Positions 6,670 through 12,790 of a stretch of DNA of 12,790 bases are shown here, piece after piece (position 1 is the first letter of the stretch; each line of letters starts with the position of its first letter). The notes beneath the pieces were generated by a model, which was not told the origin of the DNA, did not search any database, and saw only the letters and a list, made by a program, of their open reading frames with translations. The DNA lies in contig SKTN01000030.1 in NCBI GenBank assembly GCA_007117945.1, positions 1-12,790 on the forward strand, given 5' to 3'. The DNA is from Nitriliruptoraceae bacterium. GTDB taxonomy: Bacteria; Actinomycetota; Nitriliruptoria; Nitriliruptorales; Nitriliruptoraceae. The position numbers were made by a program, and so were the translations under genes.

Positions 6670-7764
6670 TCACACCATCGCTGCGGTGTCGATCTCCGGG
6701 TGGTCGTCCATGAAGGCCAGCAGGGTGGCGGCGTAGCTCGCGAAGCGCGGGCAGCTCACCCCGGTACCGGCCAGATCGGTGACGGTGTTGGTGGTGTCGT
6801 AGGTGGTGGGCGTGGCGAAGTAGTCGAGCAACTCGGCCGGGAGCCCGGTCACCCACTCCAGTCCCGGGACGGTGCCCAGCAGGCGTCGCGTCACCCCCAG
6901 CGGCAGCGGCACCCACACCAGACGCTTGCCGAGGTGCTCGGCGAAGATCGCCGCGACCTCGCGGTTGGTGGGCGGTTCCGGGTCGCTGAGCGCGTAGGTG
7001 CGCCCCTCGGAGCGCTCCAGGACCGACAGCTGGTCCATCGCGGCGATCACGAAGTCGCGGGGCACGAGCGAGGCCTTCACCTGCGGGTCGACCGCCGGCA
7101 GCGCGGCCACGGGGAGGGGCTGTCGCCGCAGGAAACGGGCGACGAAGTAGGGGCCGTCGAACTTCTGGGTCTCGCCCGTGCGCGAGTCCCCGACGACGAT
7201 ACCGGGACGGTAGATCGTTGCGGGCAGCCCCCCGGCCATGGCGTCGCGCACGAGCTGCTCGGCCTCGAACTTGGTCGACTCGTAGTGGTTGTGGAAACGC
7301 TGCCCGACATCGAGGTCGTCCTCGGTGAACACCCCGTGGTGGCGCCCGCTGACGTAGCAGGTGCTGATGTACTGGAGCCGTTCGAAGCCCGCACGTGCCG
7401 CGCAGAACTCCAGCACCCGGGCCGTGCCGTCGACGTTGACCCGCTGGGCCACGCGCTTGGCGACGGCGAGGTCGTAGACGGCAGCGAGGTGCCACACCTC
7501 CGTGACCTGGTCGAGCAGCTCGGCGTGCACCGGGTCGATGCCCAGGCCGCGGCGGGTGATGTCGCCGGTGACCAGCTCGGTGCGTCCGGCGATGTCCGGG
7601 TGCGCCTGTTCGATGTCGGACAGGCGCTGCCTGGCGGTCTTGAGGTGCTGCGGCTGCACCACGCACAGCGCCCGCACCCCGGCACGCTCGGGGCGTGCGA
7701 GCAGCCGCGGGAGGAGCGCCGAGCCGAGGAAGCCCGGGAAGCCGGTCATCAGCAGGGCCGTCAT
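6670..7764 (-). CDS. Extended SDR / male-sterility-type NAD(P)-binding reductase
   Basis: A 364-residue extended short-chain dehydrogenase of the NAD-binding_4 (fatty acyl-CoA reductase, carboxylic acid reductase R-domain, thioester reductase) type. The N-terminal Rossmann loop is TGFPGFLG (7-14), followed by GDIT (67-70), the WHLAA strand (91-95), N110, the catalytic serine in ISTCYVSG (133-140) and the Y161-x3-K165 pair in YESTK. The C-terminal part binds the substrate and has no transmembrane segment. ATG 7764 is chosen because AGGGGG lies 7 nt upstream (7772-7777) and it puts the Rossmann loop at the N-terminus; the frame stays open to an ATG at 7806, which would add an unusual leader. 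It is the first gene of a two-gene unit with the AAR-like gene. A likely role is reducing the aldehyde or an acyl thioester, inferred from family and context. The 247-bp leader (7765-8011) shows no clear promoter boxes. Confidence 0.85.
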   Translation of the reverse strand: MTALLMTGFPGFLGSALLPRLLARPERAGVRALCVVQPQHLKTARQRLSDIEQAHPDIAGRTELVTGDITRRGLGIDPVHAELLDQVTEVWHLAAVYDLAVAKRVAQRVNVDGTARVLEFCAARAGFERLQYISTCYVSGRHHGVFTEDDLDVGQRFHNHYESTKFEAEQLVRDAMAGGLPATIYRPGIVVGDSRTGETQKFDGPYFVARFLRRQPLPVAALPAVDPQVKASLVPRDFVIAAMDQLSVLERSEGRTYALSDPEPPTNREVAAIFAEHLGKRLVWVPLPLGVTRRLLGTVPGLEWVTGLPAELLDYFATPTTYDTTNTVTDLAGTGVSCPRFASYAATLLAFMDDHPEIDTAAMV

Positions 7765-7991
7765 GCAGTCACCCCCTGGGAACACCGGGGTCCGTCGGTG
7801 TCCCACATCGTCGTCATCCAGCCCGTGCGTCCATGCGCTCCGCGGCAGCCGCCACCACCGGTGCGGTCAGGCACAGTGAACACGGCGCCGGGCCGCGGCG
7901 ACCGGACCGAGAGGCACTCCTCACCCCCGTCGAAGGTCCCCAAGCGCCCCACGCACCGCCGTGGCAGCGGCTTGCCGGCACCGACGGCGAC

Positions 7992-8008
7992 CCGCCCGGC
8001 TCGGGCGG
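7992..8008 (-). terminator. Candidate hairpin terminator after the proline racemase-like gene
   Basis: A perfect 7-bp stem CCGCCCG / CGGGCGG with a 3-nt loop starts 3 nt beyond the minus-strand stop codon (8012-8014). There is no U-tract. Position and perfect pairing support termination between this unit and the SDR/AAR pair downstream. Confidence 0.45.
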
Positions 8009-8011
8009 CGC

Positions 8012-9085
8012 CTAGGCACGCACACTGCCCTCGAGGGTCGTTGCCAGCAGGTGCTCGAGGTCGTGGGCGTCCACCATCGGGTCGTCGAGGTCGACGAGGA
8101 TCCGGGTGTGCGACAGCGTCCACGCCCGTCCCGTCACGTTGGTGTGCAGCCCGGCGTACGGACCGATCTCCGCCGGTCCCATCACCGTGCCCCGGAAGCT
8201 GGTGCCCCGGGGCGAGGTGGTCTCCAGCCACTGCCCCGCACCGATGCGCCCCCGATCCGCGAGCCGCGCCAGGCGCGCCGAGGTCCCCGTCCCCGTGGGG
8301 CTGCGGCAGATCACGCCGGGGTGGACGTAGGTCGCCGAGCGCGATCGGAAGCCCTCGTCGCCCACCTGCTCGAGGGGGCCGGCGAGGTGGAGGAAGGGCA
8401 GGGGCCCGGCGTAGCCCAGCAGCGGGTGGGCGGAGGCGAAGCCGGGGTGGACCTCCCGCATGAAGGCGTCACCGAAGGCGGCCAGTGCCGGCTCCTCCTC
8501 CCGGACCAGGGCGAAGCCCAGGGGTGCGGCGTCCGTCAGGGCGTAGAACCCCCCGCTCCAGATGAGGTCGTAGACCACCTCGCCGTAGCCGGGGACGTCG
8601 GCGACCAGCCCCCGCTCGGCGACGTAGGCCGGCTCGCCGCGGGTGGTGACCGAGTGCACCCACCCGTCCCGGCACTCGGCGGTGACGTGGGCCAACCCCG
8701 CCGGCGACTCCAGGGTGAGCTCCCGCGTCCCGTCATCGGGCATCGGCACGACGCCCGCCTGGAGCACCGCCGTGGCGGTGCACATGGTGTTGGACCCGGA
8801 GTAGGGCGGGTAGCCCATGGCCTCCATGATGACGTAGCCCACCTCCGCATCGGGGTGGGTAGCGGGCAGCACCAGGTCCACCGACATCGCGGGGTCGCCG
8901 TAGGGGTCGGAGAGCAGGAGGCGCCGGAGCCCGTCGCCGTTGGCTTCCAGCTCGCGCGCCTGCTCCAGCACGGTGCTACCCGACACGGGCCGCACACCGT
9001 CGAGCACGATGCGGCTGACATCGCCGCCGGCCTGCATGTCGATGAGCTCGAGGACGCGGATCCGGTCGTTGGACCTAGGCGCCAT
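8012..9085 (-). CDS. Proline racemase superfamily protein, probable trans-3-hydroxy-L-proline dehydratase type
   Basis: A 357-residue cytosolic enzyme of the proline racemase / hydroxyproline epimerase superfamily. The two active-site loops are visible: SGSNTMCTAT (96-105) with C102, and RSPTGTGTSA (261-270) with T264. Racemases and 4-hydroxyproline epimerases have Cys at both sites, whereas trans-3-hydroxy-L-proline dehydratases (including human L3HYPDH) have Cys and Thr, so dehydration of trans-3-hydroxy-L-proline to pyrroline-2-carboxylate is the best guess. Oddities: loop 1 lacks the usual CGH (it is CTA), and the residue before RSP is Cys260 where Asp is usual. ATG 9085 overlaps the upstream MDR gene by 11 nt (ATGGCGCCTAG holds both start and stop), so translation is probably coupled; the Shine-Dalgarno is weak (GGGG). 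No pyrroline-2-carboxylate reductase of known type is in the window. The superfamily is certain; the reaction is moderately supported. Confidence 0.82.
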   Translation of the reverse strand: MAPRSNDRIRVLELIDMQAGGDVSRIVLDGVRPVSGSTVLEQARELEANGDGLRRLLLSDPYGDPAMSVDLVLPATHPDAEVGYVIMEAMGYPPYSGSNTMCTATAVLQAGVVPMPDDGTRELTLESPAGLAHVTAECRDGWVHSVTTRGEPAYVAERGLVADVPGYGEVVYDLIWSGGFYALTDAAPLGFALVREEEPALAAFGDAFMREVHPGFASAHPLLGYAGPLPFLHLAGPLEQVGDEGFRSRSATYVHPGVICRSPTGTGTSARLARLADRGRIGAGQWLETTSPRGTSFRGTVMGPAEIGPYAGLHTNVTGRAWTLSHTRILVDLDDPMVDAHDLEHLLATTLEGSVRA

Positions 9086-10181
9086 GGGGTGCCCCGTAGC
9101 GATCCCACTTCGCGTCGGGCACGACCACGAGGTTGCCGATGTAGCGCTTGGCCATGAACTCCTCCTGGGCGGCGTGGAACTGCGACAGCCGGTAGGTGCC
9201 GTGCAGCAGGGGCCGGATCGTGCCCGCTTCGATGTAGCGCACCAGTCGGCGGAAGGCCGTGCGGGTGCCCTGGGAGGAGCCGTGCAGCTGCAGGTGCTTG
9301 AGGTACATGGTCCGCAGGTCGAGCTGCACCACGGGGCCGGCGATCGCCCCTGAGGTCGTGTAGCGGCCCTCGGGGCGCAGGATGCGCAGCAGGTCGTTGA
9401 ACATCGGCCCGGCGACCAGGTCGGCGACCACGTCGATGGGCGCGCCACCGGTGACCCCTTCCACGGCCTCGACCAGGTCCCCCTCCTCGCGCAGCACCAC
9501 GCCCTCGGCACCCAGGGCGAGGATCGCGTCCTGTTTGCCGGCGCTGGTGACCGCGTAGGGGATGGCATCGCGGGCGCGCACCAGCTGGATCAGCCCGGAA
9601 CCGACGCCACCGGAGGCGCCGGTGATCAGCACCCGCTCCCCCGCCTCCAGCCGCACACGGTCGAGCATGTGCTCGGCGGTGAGGTAGGCGCAGCAGAAGG
9701 TGGCGAGCTCGGCATCGCTCAGCTCGGTGTCGACGGTGTGGGCGTTCTCCGCGGGGACCGTGGTGTACTCCGCGTAGCCGCCGTCGCGGCCGTGGCCGAT
9801 GTAGTCGATGTCCGCCAGGCTCTCGTCGCCTTCCGGGCGGTTGTAGATGCTGAAGTCGACCATCACCCGCGCACCGACCCGGGCCGCGTCGACCCCCTGA
9901 CCGACGGCCACGATGTGTCCCACGGTGTCGGTGCCCTGGATGCGCGGGAAGGTCAGGGTGGAACGACCGCGACGCCAGGTCGACACCGAGGCGGCGTCGG
10001 TCTCCGTGCCGTAGGCCCCCTGGCGCACCCACACGTCGGTGTTGTTCATCCCGCAGGCGCTGACCTCGATCAGGACCTCGCCGGGTGCCGGCTCGGGGAC
10101 GGGGACGTCGTCGCGGAGCACGAGCTGATCGAGGCCACCGTGGCCCACCAGCTGCACGGCTTGCATGGTGGAGGGTGGCAC
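9075..10181 (-). CDS. Zinc-free MDR oxidoreductase (quinone oxidoreductase / alcohol dehydrogenase-like)
   Basis: A 368-residue medium-chain dehydrogenase/reductase using NAD(P)H. The N-terminal GroES-like domain has CGMNNTDVW (43-51) and FPRIQGTDTVGHI (78-90). The Rossmann loop is GASGGVGSG (188-196), typical of quinone oxidoreductase-like members. The zinc GHE motif is replaced by GTD (83-85) and the four-cysteine structural zinc loop is absent, so the enzyme is probably metal-free although databases often call such proteins zinc-binding. GTG 10181 is chosen over ATG 10166 because GAGGAG (10188-10193) lies 6 nt upstream, while the ATG has only CCACC-type sequence before it. It is the first gene of a pair with the proline racemase-like gene, overlapping by 11 nt, which suggests its substrate is linked to the same (perhaps hydroxyproline-type) compound. 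The substrate is not deducible. Confidence 0.88.
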   Translation of the reverse strand: MPPSTMQAVQLVGHGGLDQLVLRDDVPVPEPAPGEVLIEVSACGMNNTDVWVRQGAYGTETDAASVSTWRRGRSTLTFPRIQGTDTVGHIVAVGQGVDAARVGARVMVDFSIYNRPEGDESLADIDYIGHGRDGGYAEYTTVPAENAHTVDTELSDAELATFCCAYLTAEHMLDRVRLEAGERVLITGASGGVGSGLIQLVRARDAIPYAVTSAGKQDAILALGAEGVVLREEGDLVEAVEGVTGGAPIDVVADLVAGPMFNDLLRILRPEGRYTTSGAIAGPVVQLDLRTMYLKHLQLHGSSQGTRTAFRRLVRYIEAGTIRPLLHGTYRLSQFHAAQEEFMAKRYIGNLVVVPDAKWDRYGAPHGA

Positions 10182-10231
10182 GGCTGGCTCCTCGTGGGCT
10201 GCGGCTCGGTCCGGGCACTCGGCGCGGGCGG

Positions 10232-10237
10232 AGTCTA
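10232..10237 (-). promoter_or_regulatory. Possible -10 box for the MDR/proline racemase-like pair
   Basis: On the minus strand this reads TAGACT, a good match to the actinobacterial TANNNT -10 element, 50 nt before the GTG start at 10181. No convincing -35 lies 16-18 nt upstream. It sits in the 153-bp divergent region shared with the TIMP-like gene. Confidence 0.3.
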
Positions 10238-10334
10238 GGTCAGGGTGCGGCTGACCGGTGGGGCCTTGCGATGGTGCCGGCAGCCCGTCACCGTGGTCAC
10301 CGCACGAGCGAGCCTCGACCCCCGGACACGACCC

Positions 10335-10967
10335 ATGGTCACCCGCCCCCGCCCCCGCACCGGCGCACGGCTGCTCGTCCTGGCGCTGCTGACAGCAGGT
10401 GTCGCGCTGCTGCATCCCGCCGGGCCGGCCCTGGCCTGCGACTGCCCCGAGCCGCCACCTCCGGAGGAGGAACGCCAACGGGCCGACGCGGTGTTCGCCG
10501 GCGAGGTCACCGACCTGGTCGAGGAGGGTGACGGCCCACCGGGACCCTGGATCGATGCCCGCATCGAGGTGTCCGAGGTGTGGGAGGGGGAGATCGCCGA
10601 GACCGTGCAGGTCCGCACCCACGCCCATGGGGCCACGTGCGGGTACGGGTTCGAGTCCGGGCGCACGGAGCTGATCTACGCCGTGGAGGACGCCGATGGG
10701 CAGCTGACCACCGACCTGTGCGCGCGCACGACACCTGTGGACGACGCCGAGGCCGACCTCGCTGTGCTGGGAGCGGGGAGCGCGCCGCAGCCCGGCAGCG
10801 GCATCGAGGACGGGGCCGCACCGGCCGTGGCCGCGCTGACCGCGGCGATCACGGCCGCGGTCGTCGTGCTGCTGCTGTCGACCCTGGCCATCTGGCGCCG
10901 ACGGCGGCGCCTGGCCGCACCCGCCGACGGCGACCACGGCCACGGGGTGGACGGTCCCACCTCCTGA
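10335..10967 (+). CDS. Secreted, membrane-anchored TIMP/NTR-like domain protein
   Basis: A 210-residue protein with an N-terminal signal peptide: a basic n-region, a hydrophobic core at about 12-27 and a likely cleavage A-L-A before C35. The mature N-terminus would then be Cys-Asp-Cys-Pro, as tissue inhibitors of metalloproteinases begin Cys-x-Cys. The chain has exactly four cysteines in the mature region (C35, C37, C102, C129), arranged like the C1-C70 and C3-C99 disulfides of TIMP. Other TIMP-like features are ADAVFAGEV (50-58), TCGYGF (101-106) and DGQLTTDLC (121-129). A transmembrane helix at about 163-187 followed by five arginines anchors the domain outside the membrane. The A-L-A-C sequence is a poor lipobox, so a lipoprotein is less likely. 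ATG 10335 gives a sensible signal peptide but lacks a good Shine-Dalgarno; the frame is open upstream to 10245. Function is unknown; protease inhibition is not implied. Confidence 0.72.
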   Translation: MVTRPRPRTGARLLVLALLTAGVALLHPAGPALACDCPEPPPPEEERQRADAVFAGEVTDLVEEGDGPPGPWIDARIEVSEVWEGEIAETVQVRTHAHGATCGYGFESGRTELIYAVEDADGQLTTDLCARTTPVDDAEADLAVLGAGSAPQPGSGIEDGAAPAVAALTAAITAAVVVLLLSTLAIWRRRRRLAAPADGDHGHGVDGPTS

Positions 10968-10990
10968 CCGCCGGTGCCGCGCAGCGGTCC
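10964..10990. terminator. Candidate bidirectional terminator between convergent genes
   Basis: GACCGC (10966-10971) pairs with GCGGTC (10984-10989) across a 12-nt loop that itself can form a small CGG/CCG stem. The hairpin overlaps the stop of the plus-strand gene (10965-10967) and abuts the stop of the minus-strand gene (10991-10993). There is no T-tract. Confidence 0.35.
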
Positions 10991-11848
10991 TCAGCCGTCC
11001 TCGTGCTCACCCTCGAGTTCCAGGGCCGTCTCGTAGCCGGCGAGCAGGAGGATGTTGGCGACGAACAGCCACAGGCCGAGCAGCACCACGACGGCGATGA
11101 CCCCGCCCCCGAAGCGCTCCTCGGTGTCGCCCAGCTGGAGGTAGATGACGAACCCGAGGGAGAACACCGCCGTCACCGTCGCGGTGACCGCCGCGCCCGT
11201 GAAGCTCTCGCGGAACCCGATGGACCCGGGCGAGAACGCGTGGTAGAGCGCCGTCGTCAGCGCGGTCGCCACCAGCGTCCCGACCACGAGCGCGAGCGTC
11301 CACCCCAGGGCCGCCTCGACGACGCCATCGCCGGCCAGCGTGCTGAGCAGGAACATGGTCGGGATGCCGCCGAGGACGACCACCGGGAGCACGAACACCA
11401 TGCCGATCCCGAGCAGGCGCCCCCGCACGCCCGCTGCGGACTCGGCATGTTCGGCGTGCCGCGAGAGCGCGCGACGCAGGCCCCCGCCGTACGCCGTCGC
11501 CGGCCAGAGCGAGAACAGCAGGGTCGCGAACCCGAAGGACCCGCCACCGTCCAGCAGTTGGTCGAGGAACTGACCCGACCCGTCGGGGCCCTGCTCGGCG
11601 ACCCGGCCCGCGAAGCTGCGCAGCGCCTCCTCACCGGCGATGGCCTCGACGGCAGCGAAGGCGATGAGCAGCAGGGGCATGGCCGAGACCAACCCGTAGA
11701 AGGCGAGGCTGCTGGCCACCAGCAGCAGTTCGCGGTCGGCGAAACGGTGCGCCAGTCGGCTCACCCGGGCAGGGATCCAGCCGTCGACCGTCGCCACGAA
11801 CCCGACGACCCGATCCTTGCTCGTGTGCCACCACCCCGCGTCGCTCAC
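10991..11848 (-). CDS. YihY/BrkB family inner-membrane protein
   Basis: A 285-residue polytopic membrane protein of the YihY/virulence factor BrkB family, usually near 280-330 residues. A soluble amphipathic N-terminus leads into about six hydrophobic segments: about 41-70 (with the family ASSLAFYGLVSAMPLL stretch), 103-125, 145-172, 180-205, 220-245 and 250-275. The middle has the LWPATAYGGGLRRAL stretch typical of the family. The C-terminus is short and acidic (EGEHEDG). The family has been called ribonuclease BN in old annotations, which is a known misassignment; its real role is unclear and possibly transport or envelope related. GTG 11848 is chosen with GGGGAGGG immediately upstream (11852-11859). 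It is monocistronic here, divergent from the OsmC gene and convergent with the TIMP-like gene. Confidence 0.88.
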   Translation of the reverse strand: MSDAGWWHTSKDRVVGFVATVDGWIPARVSRLAHRFADRELLLVASSLAFYGLVSAMPLLLIAFAAVEAIAGEEALRSFAGRVAEQGPDGSGQFLDQLLDGGGSFGFATLLFSLWPATAYGGGLRRALSRHAEHAESAAGVRGRLLGIGMVFVLPVVVLGGIPTMFLLSTLAGDGVVEAALGWTLALVVGTLVATALTTALYHAFSPGSIGFRESFTGAAVTATVTAVFSLGFVIYLQLGDTEERFGGGVIAVVVLLGLWLFVANILLLAGYETALELEGEHEDG

Positions 11849-12030
11849 CAGCCCTCCCCACGCAGCCCGTCGACCGAGCCAGGTCGCGGTGCGGCCACGG
11901 CACCGCGCCCGACCACACCCTGCACCCGCTGTGCTGCCTTATAGCCCATCTCAGCTGCGGCACCTGACGAACGTGACGGCCACGCCAGCGGGCATCGGGA
12001 GCAGGCCCTCCTGCGCGGCAGGGTCTACGG

Positions 12031-12046
12031 TGTGCCGGCCGGCACA
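12031..12046. promoter_or_regulatory. Perfect 16-bp palindrome, candidate operator of the OsmC gene
   Basis: TGTGCCGGCCGGCACA is an exact inverted repeat with no loop, ending 38 nt before the OsmC start codon. TACGGT (12026-12031), which fits the TANNNT -10 form, lies against its left edge, so the transcription start would fall inside the palindrome. That is a good position for a dimeric repressor. The regulator is not in the window. Confidence 0.45.
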
Positions 12047-12084
12047 GCCCGTACCGGCAGGCCACACCCTGAGAGGCAGCCAGC

Positions 12085-12516
12085 ATGTCCGAGACCGTGC
12101 GCCGCAGCGTGACCATGGAGCGGCTGGACACCGGCGTCTACCGCGCCACCAACCCCGACGGGATCGAGCTGACCTTCGGGAGCATGGCCGAGGACGCCTT
12201 CTCCCCCGTCGAGCTGCTGCTCGCGGCGATCGGCGGCTGCTCGGCGGTGGACGTCGACCTGATGACCACCCGCCGCGCGGATCCGGAGCGCTTCGAGATC
12301 GAGGTGTCCGCCGACAACGTGCGTGATGACACGGGCAACCGGCTCGAGGACATCGAGATGACCTTCCGGGTCACCTTCCCGGCCGGTACGGACGGCGACA
12401 AGGCCCGGGACCGGCTGCCGGCCGCGGTCCGCAACTCCCAGGAGCGCACCTGCACCGCCAGCCGCACCGTCGAGGCCGGCACCCCGGTCACCGTCCACAT
12501 CGAGGACGGCGCCTGA
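12085..12516 (+). CDS. OsmC family protein (thiol-dependent peroxidase-like)
   Basis: A 143-residue cytosolic protein of the OsmC/Ohr superfamily, at the usual length of about 140. These proteins form intertwined dimers and reduce organic hydroperoxides with a pair of cysteines. The first cysteine is C52 in SPVELLLAAIGGCSAVDV (40-57), the helix diagnostic of the family. The second is C123 in ERTCTASRTV (120-129), in the YhfA-like manner rather than the Ohr VCPY form. It is therefore better called OsmC-family than Ohr. ATG 12085 follows GAGAGG (12071-12076) by 8 nt. A perfect palindrome upstream suggests regulated expression. The downstream gene starts 38 nt after the stop and is likely cotranscribed. 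Confidence 0.9.
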   Translation: MSETVRRSVTMERLDTGVYRATNPDGIELTFGSMAEDAFSPVELLLAAIGGCSAVDVDLMTTRRADPERFEIEVSADNVRDDTGNRLEDIEMTFRVTFPAGTDGDKARDRLPAAVRNSQERTCTASRTVEAGTPVTVHIEDGA

Positions 12517-12554
12517 GCGCGTGCGACGCAACCGACGATGACCCGGAGCGAGCG

Positions 12555-12790
12555 ATGAGCAGCTGGTACGACCACCTCGCACCCCTCGACCAGGGGCCGC
12601 AGAGCTGGACCTGTCGCGAGCGGGTGGAACAGGTACTGGGTGACGAACCCATCGAGCTGGCGACGGCGAGCACCGCCAAGGACGTCTGCGACGACGGCCA
12701 CGTGCACACCGACGTGGCACTGGGCCTGCTCACCCGCAGCCGCCTCCTCCACGTGGTCGCCGGCGATGCCCAGCACGTGACCGACGAGCA
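12555..12790 (+). CDS. Unrecognised protein, 3' end cut by window
   Basis: An open frame runs from ATG 12555 to the window end without a stop, giving the first 78 residues. GGAG at 12545-12548 lies 6 nt upstream and codon use matches the neighbours, so it looks like a real gene. The visible part is soluble and acidic, with a helix-like start (SSWYDHLAPL) and a likely beta stretch around residues 48-70 (H-V-H-T-D-V, then GLLTRSRLLHVV). This loosely resembles small actinobacterial domains in which an 'LT-x-x-RL' strand recurs, such as DUF5998-type proteins, but the match is weak and from memory. It begins 38 nt after the OsmC stop, suggesting one transcript. Confidence 0.65.
   Translation, partial: MSSWYDHLAPLDQGPQSWTCRERVEQVLGDEPIELATASTAKDVCDDGHVHTDVALGLLTRSRLLHVVAGDAQHVTDE

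Noticed and set aside
7765..7806. Upstream ATG extension of the SDR gene
   Set aside because: It would add 14 residues before the Rossmann strand, which normally begins the protein; the ATG at 7764 has the better Shine-Dalgarno.
7765..8011. Possible small gene or structured RNA in the 247-bp gap
   Set aside because: I found only the terminal hairpin and no short frame with a ribosome site, riboswitch-like core or convincing promoter.
6658..8463. Plus-strand open frame of 601 codons opposite the SDR and proline racemase-like genes
   Set aside because: Low-complexity composition and no recognisable domain; it spans two genes with clear active-site motifs on the other strand.
10580..11944. Plus-strand open frame of 454 codons over the TIMP-like and BrkB genes
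   Set aside because: The translation is a run of Arg, Gly, Gln and Glu without fold signatures, and it crosses from one real gene to the antisense of another.

Overview
The window is very GC-rich (roughly 70% by eye, not computed), uses GTG and ATG starts with purine-rich Shine-Dalgarno sequences, and has third positions dominated by G and C. The gene families fit a high-GC actinomycete-type bacterium (Actinomycetota). I cannot place it more finely. I see no tRNA, rRNA, CRISPR array, insertion sequence or phage gene. The DNA is densely coding and looks chromosomal.

Layout, left to right. (1) A plus-strand block at 1-4551 holds a 14-helix-type MFS exporter (5' end at the window edge), a voltage-sensor potassium channel with a C-terminal coiled coil, a class V aminotransferase of the 'cysteine desulfurase-like' type that lacks the desulfurase cysteine, and a stand-alone MEDS sensory-domain protein. 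(2) A minus-strand pair at 4574-7764 converges on that block. It is an SDR-type reductase followed 32 nt later by a 687-aa protein. The C-terminal half of that protein matches cyanobacterial long-chain acyl-ACP reductase (AAR), including the NADPH loop and the catalytic cysteine, and its N-terminal half is a roughly 310-residue domain I do not recognise. (3) A second minus-strand pair at 8012-10181 has genes overlapping by 11 nt. It is a zinc-free MDR oxidoreductase followed by a proline racemase superfamily protein with a Cys/Thr active-site pair, as in trans-3-hydroxy-L-proline dehydratases. (4) Divergent from it, a plus-strand gene encodes a secreted, membrane-anchored protein with a TIMP/NTR-like cysteine pattern. 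(5) A minus-strand YihY/BrkB membrane protein follows. (6) A plus-strand OsmC-family thiol peroxidase-like gene is preceded by a perfect 16-bp palindrome, and then comes an unrecognised gene cut by the window end.

How the genes work together. The clearest unit is the SDR/AAR-like pair, which I read as a candidate fatty-aldehyde (perhaps fatty-alcohol or wax precursor) module. The oversized reductase with its unknown N-terminal domain is the best candidate for something under-described here. The MDR/proline-racemase pair looks like a small amino-acid (hydroxyproline-type) catabolic unit. The remaining genes look like ordinary transport, sensing and stress functions. Short perfect GC-rich hairpins without U-tracts sit at several gene ends and are the best terminator candidates. 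No intergenic gap exceeds 300 bases. The largest are 7765-8011 (247 bp, no gene seen, leader of the SDR/AAR pair), 11849-12084 (divergent region with the palindrome) and 10182-10334 (divergent region).
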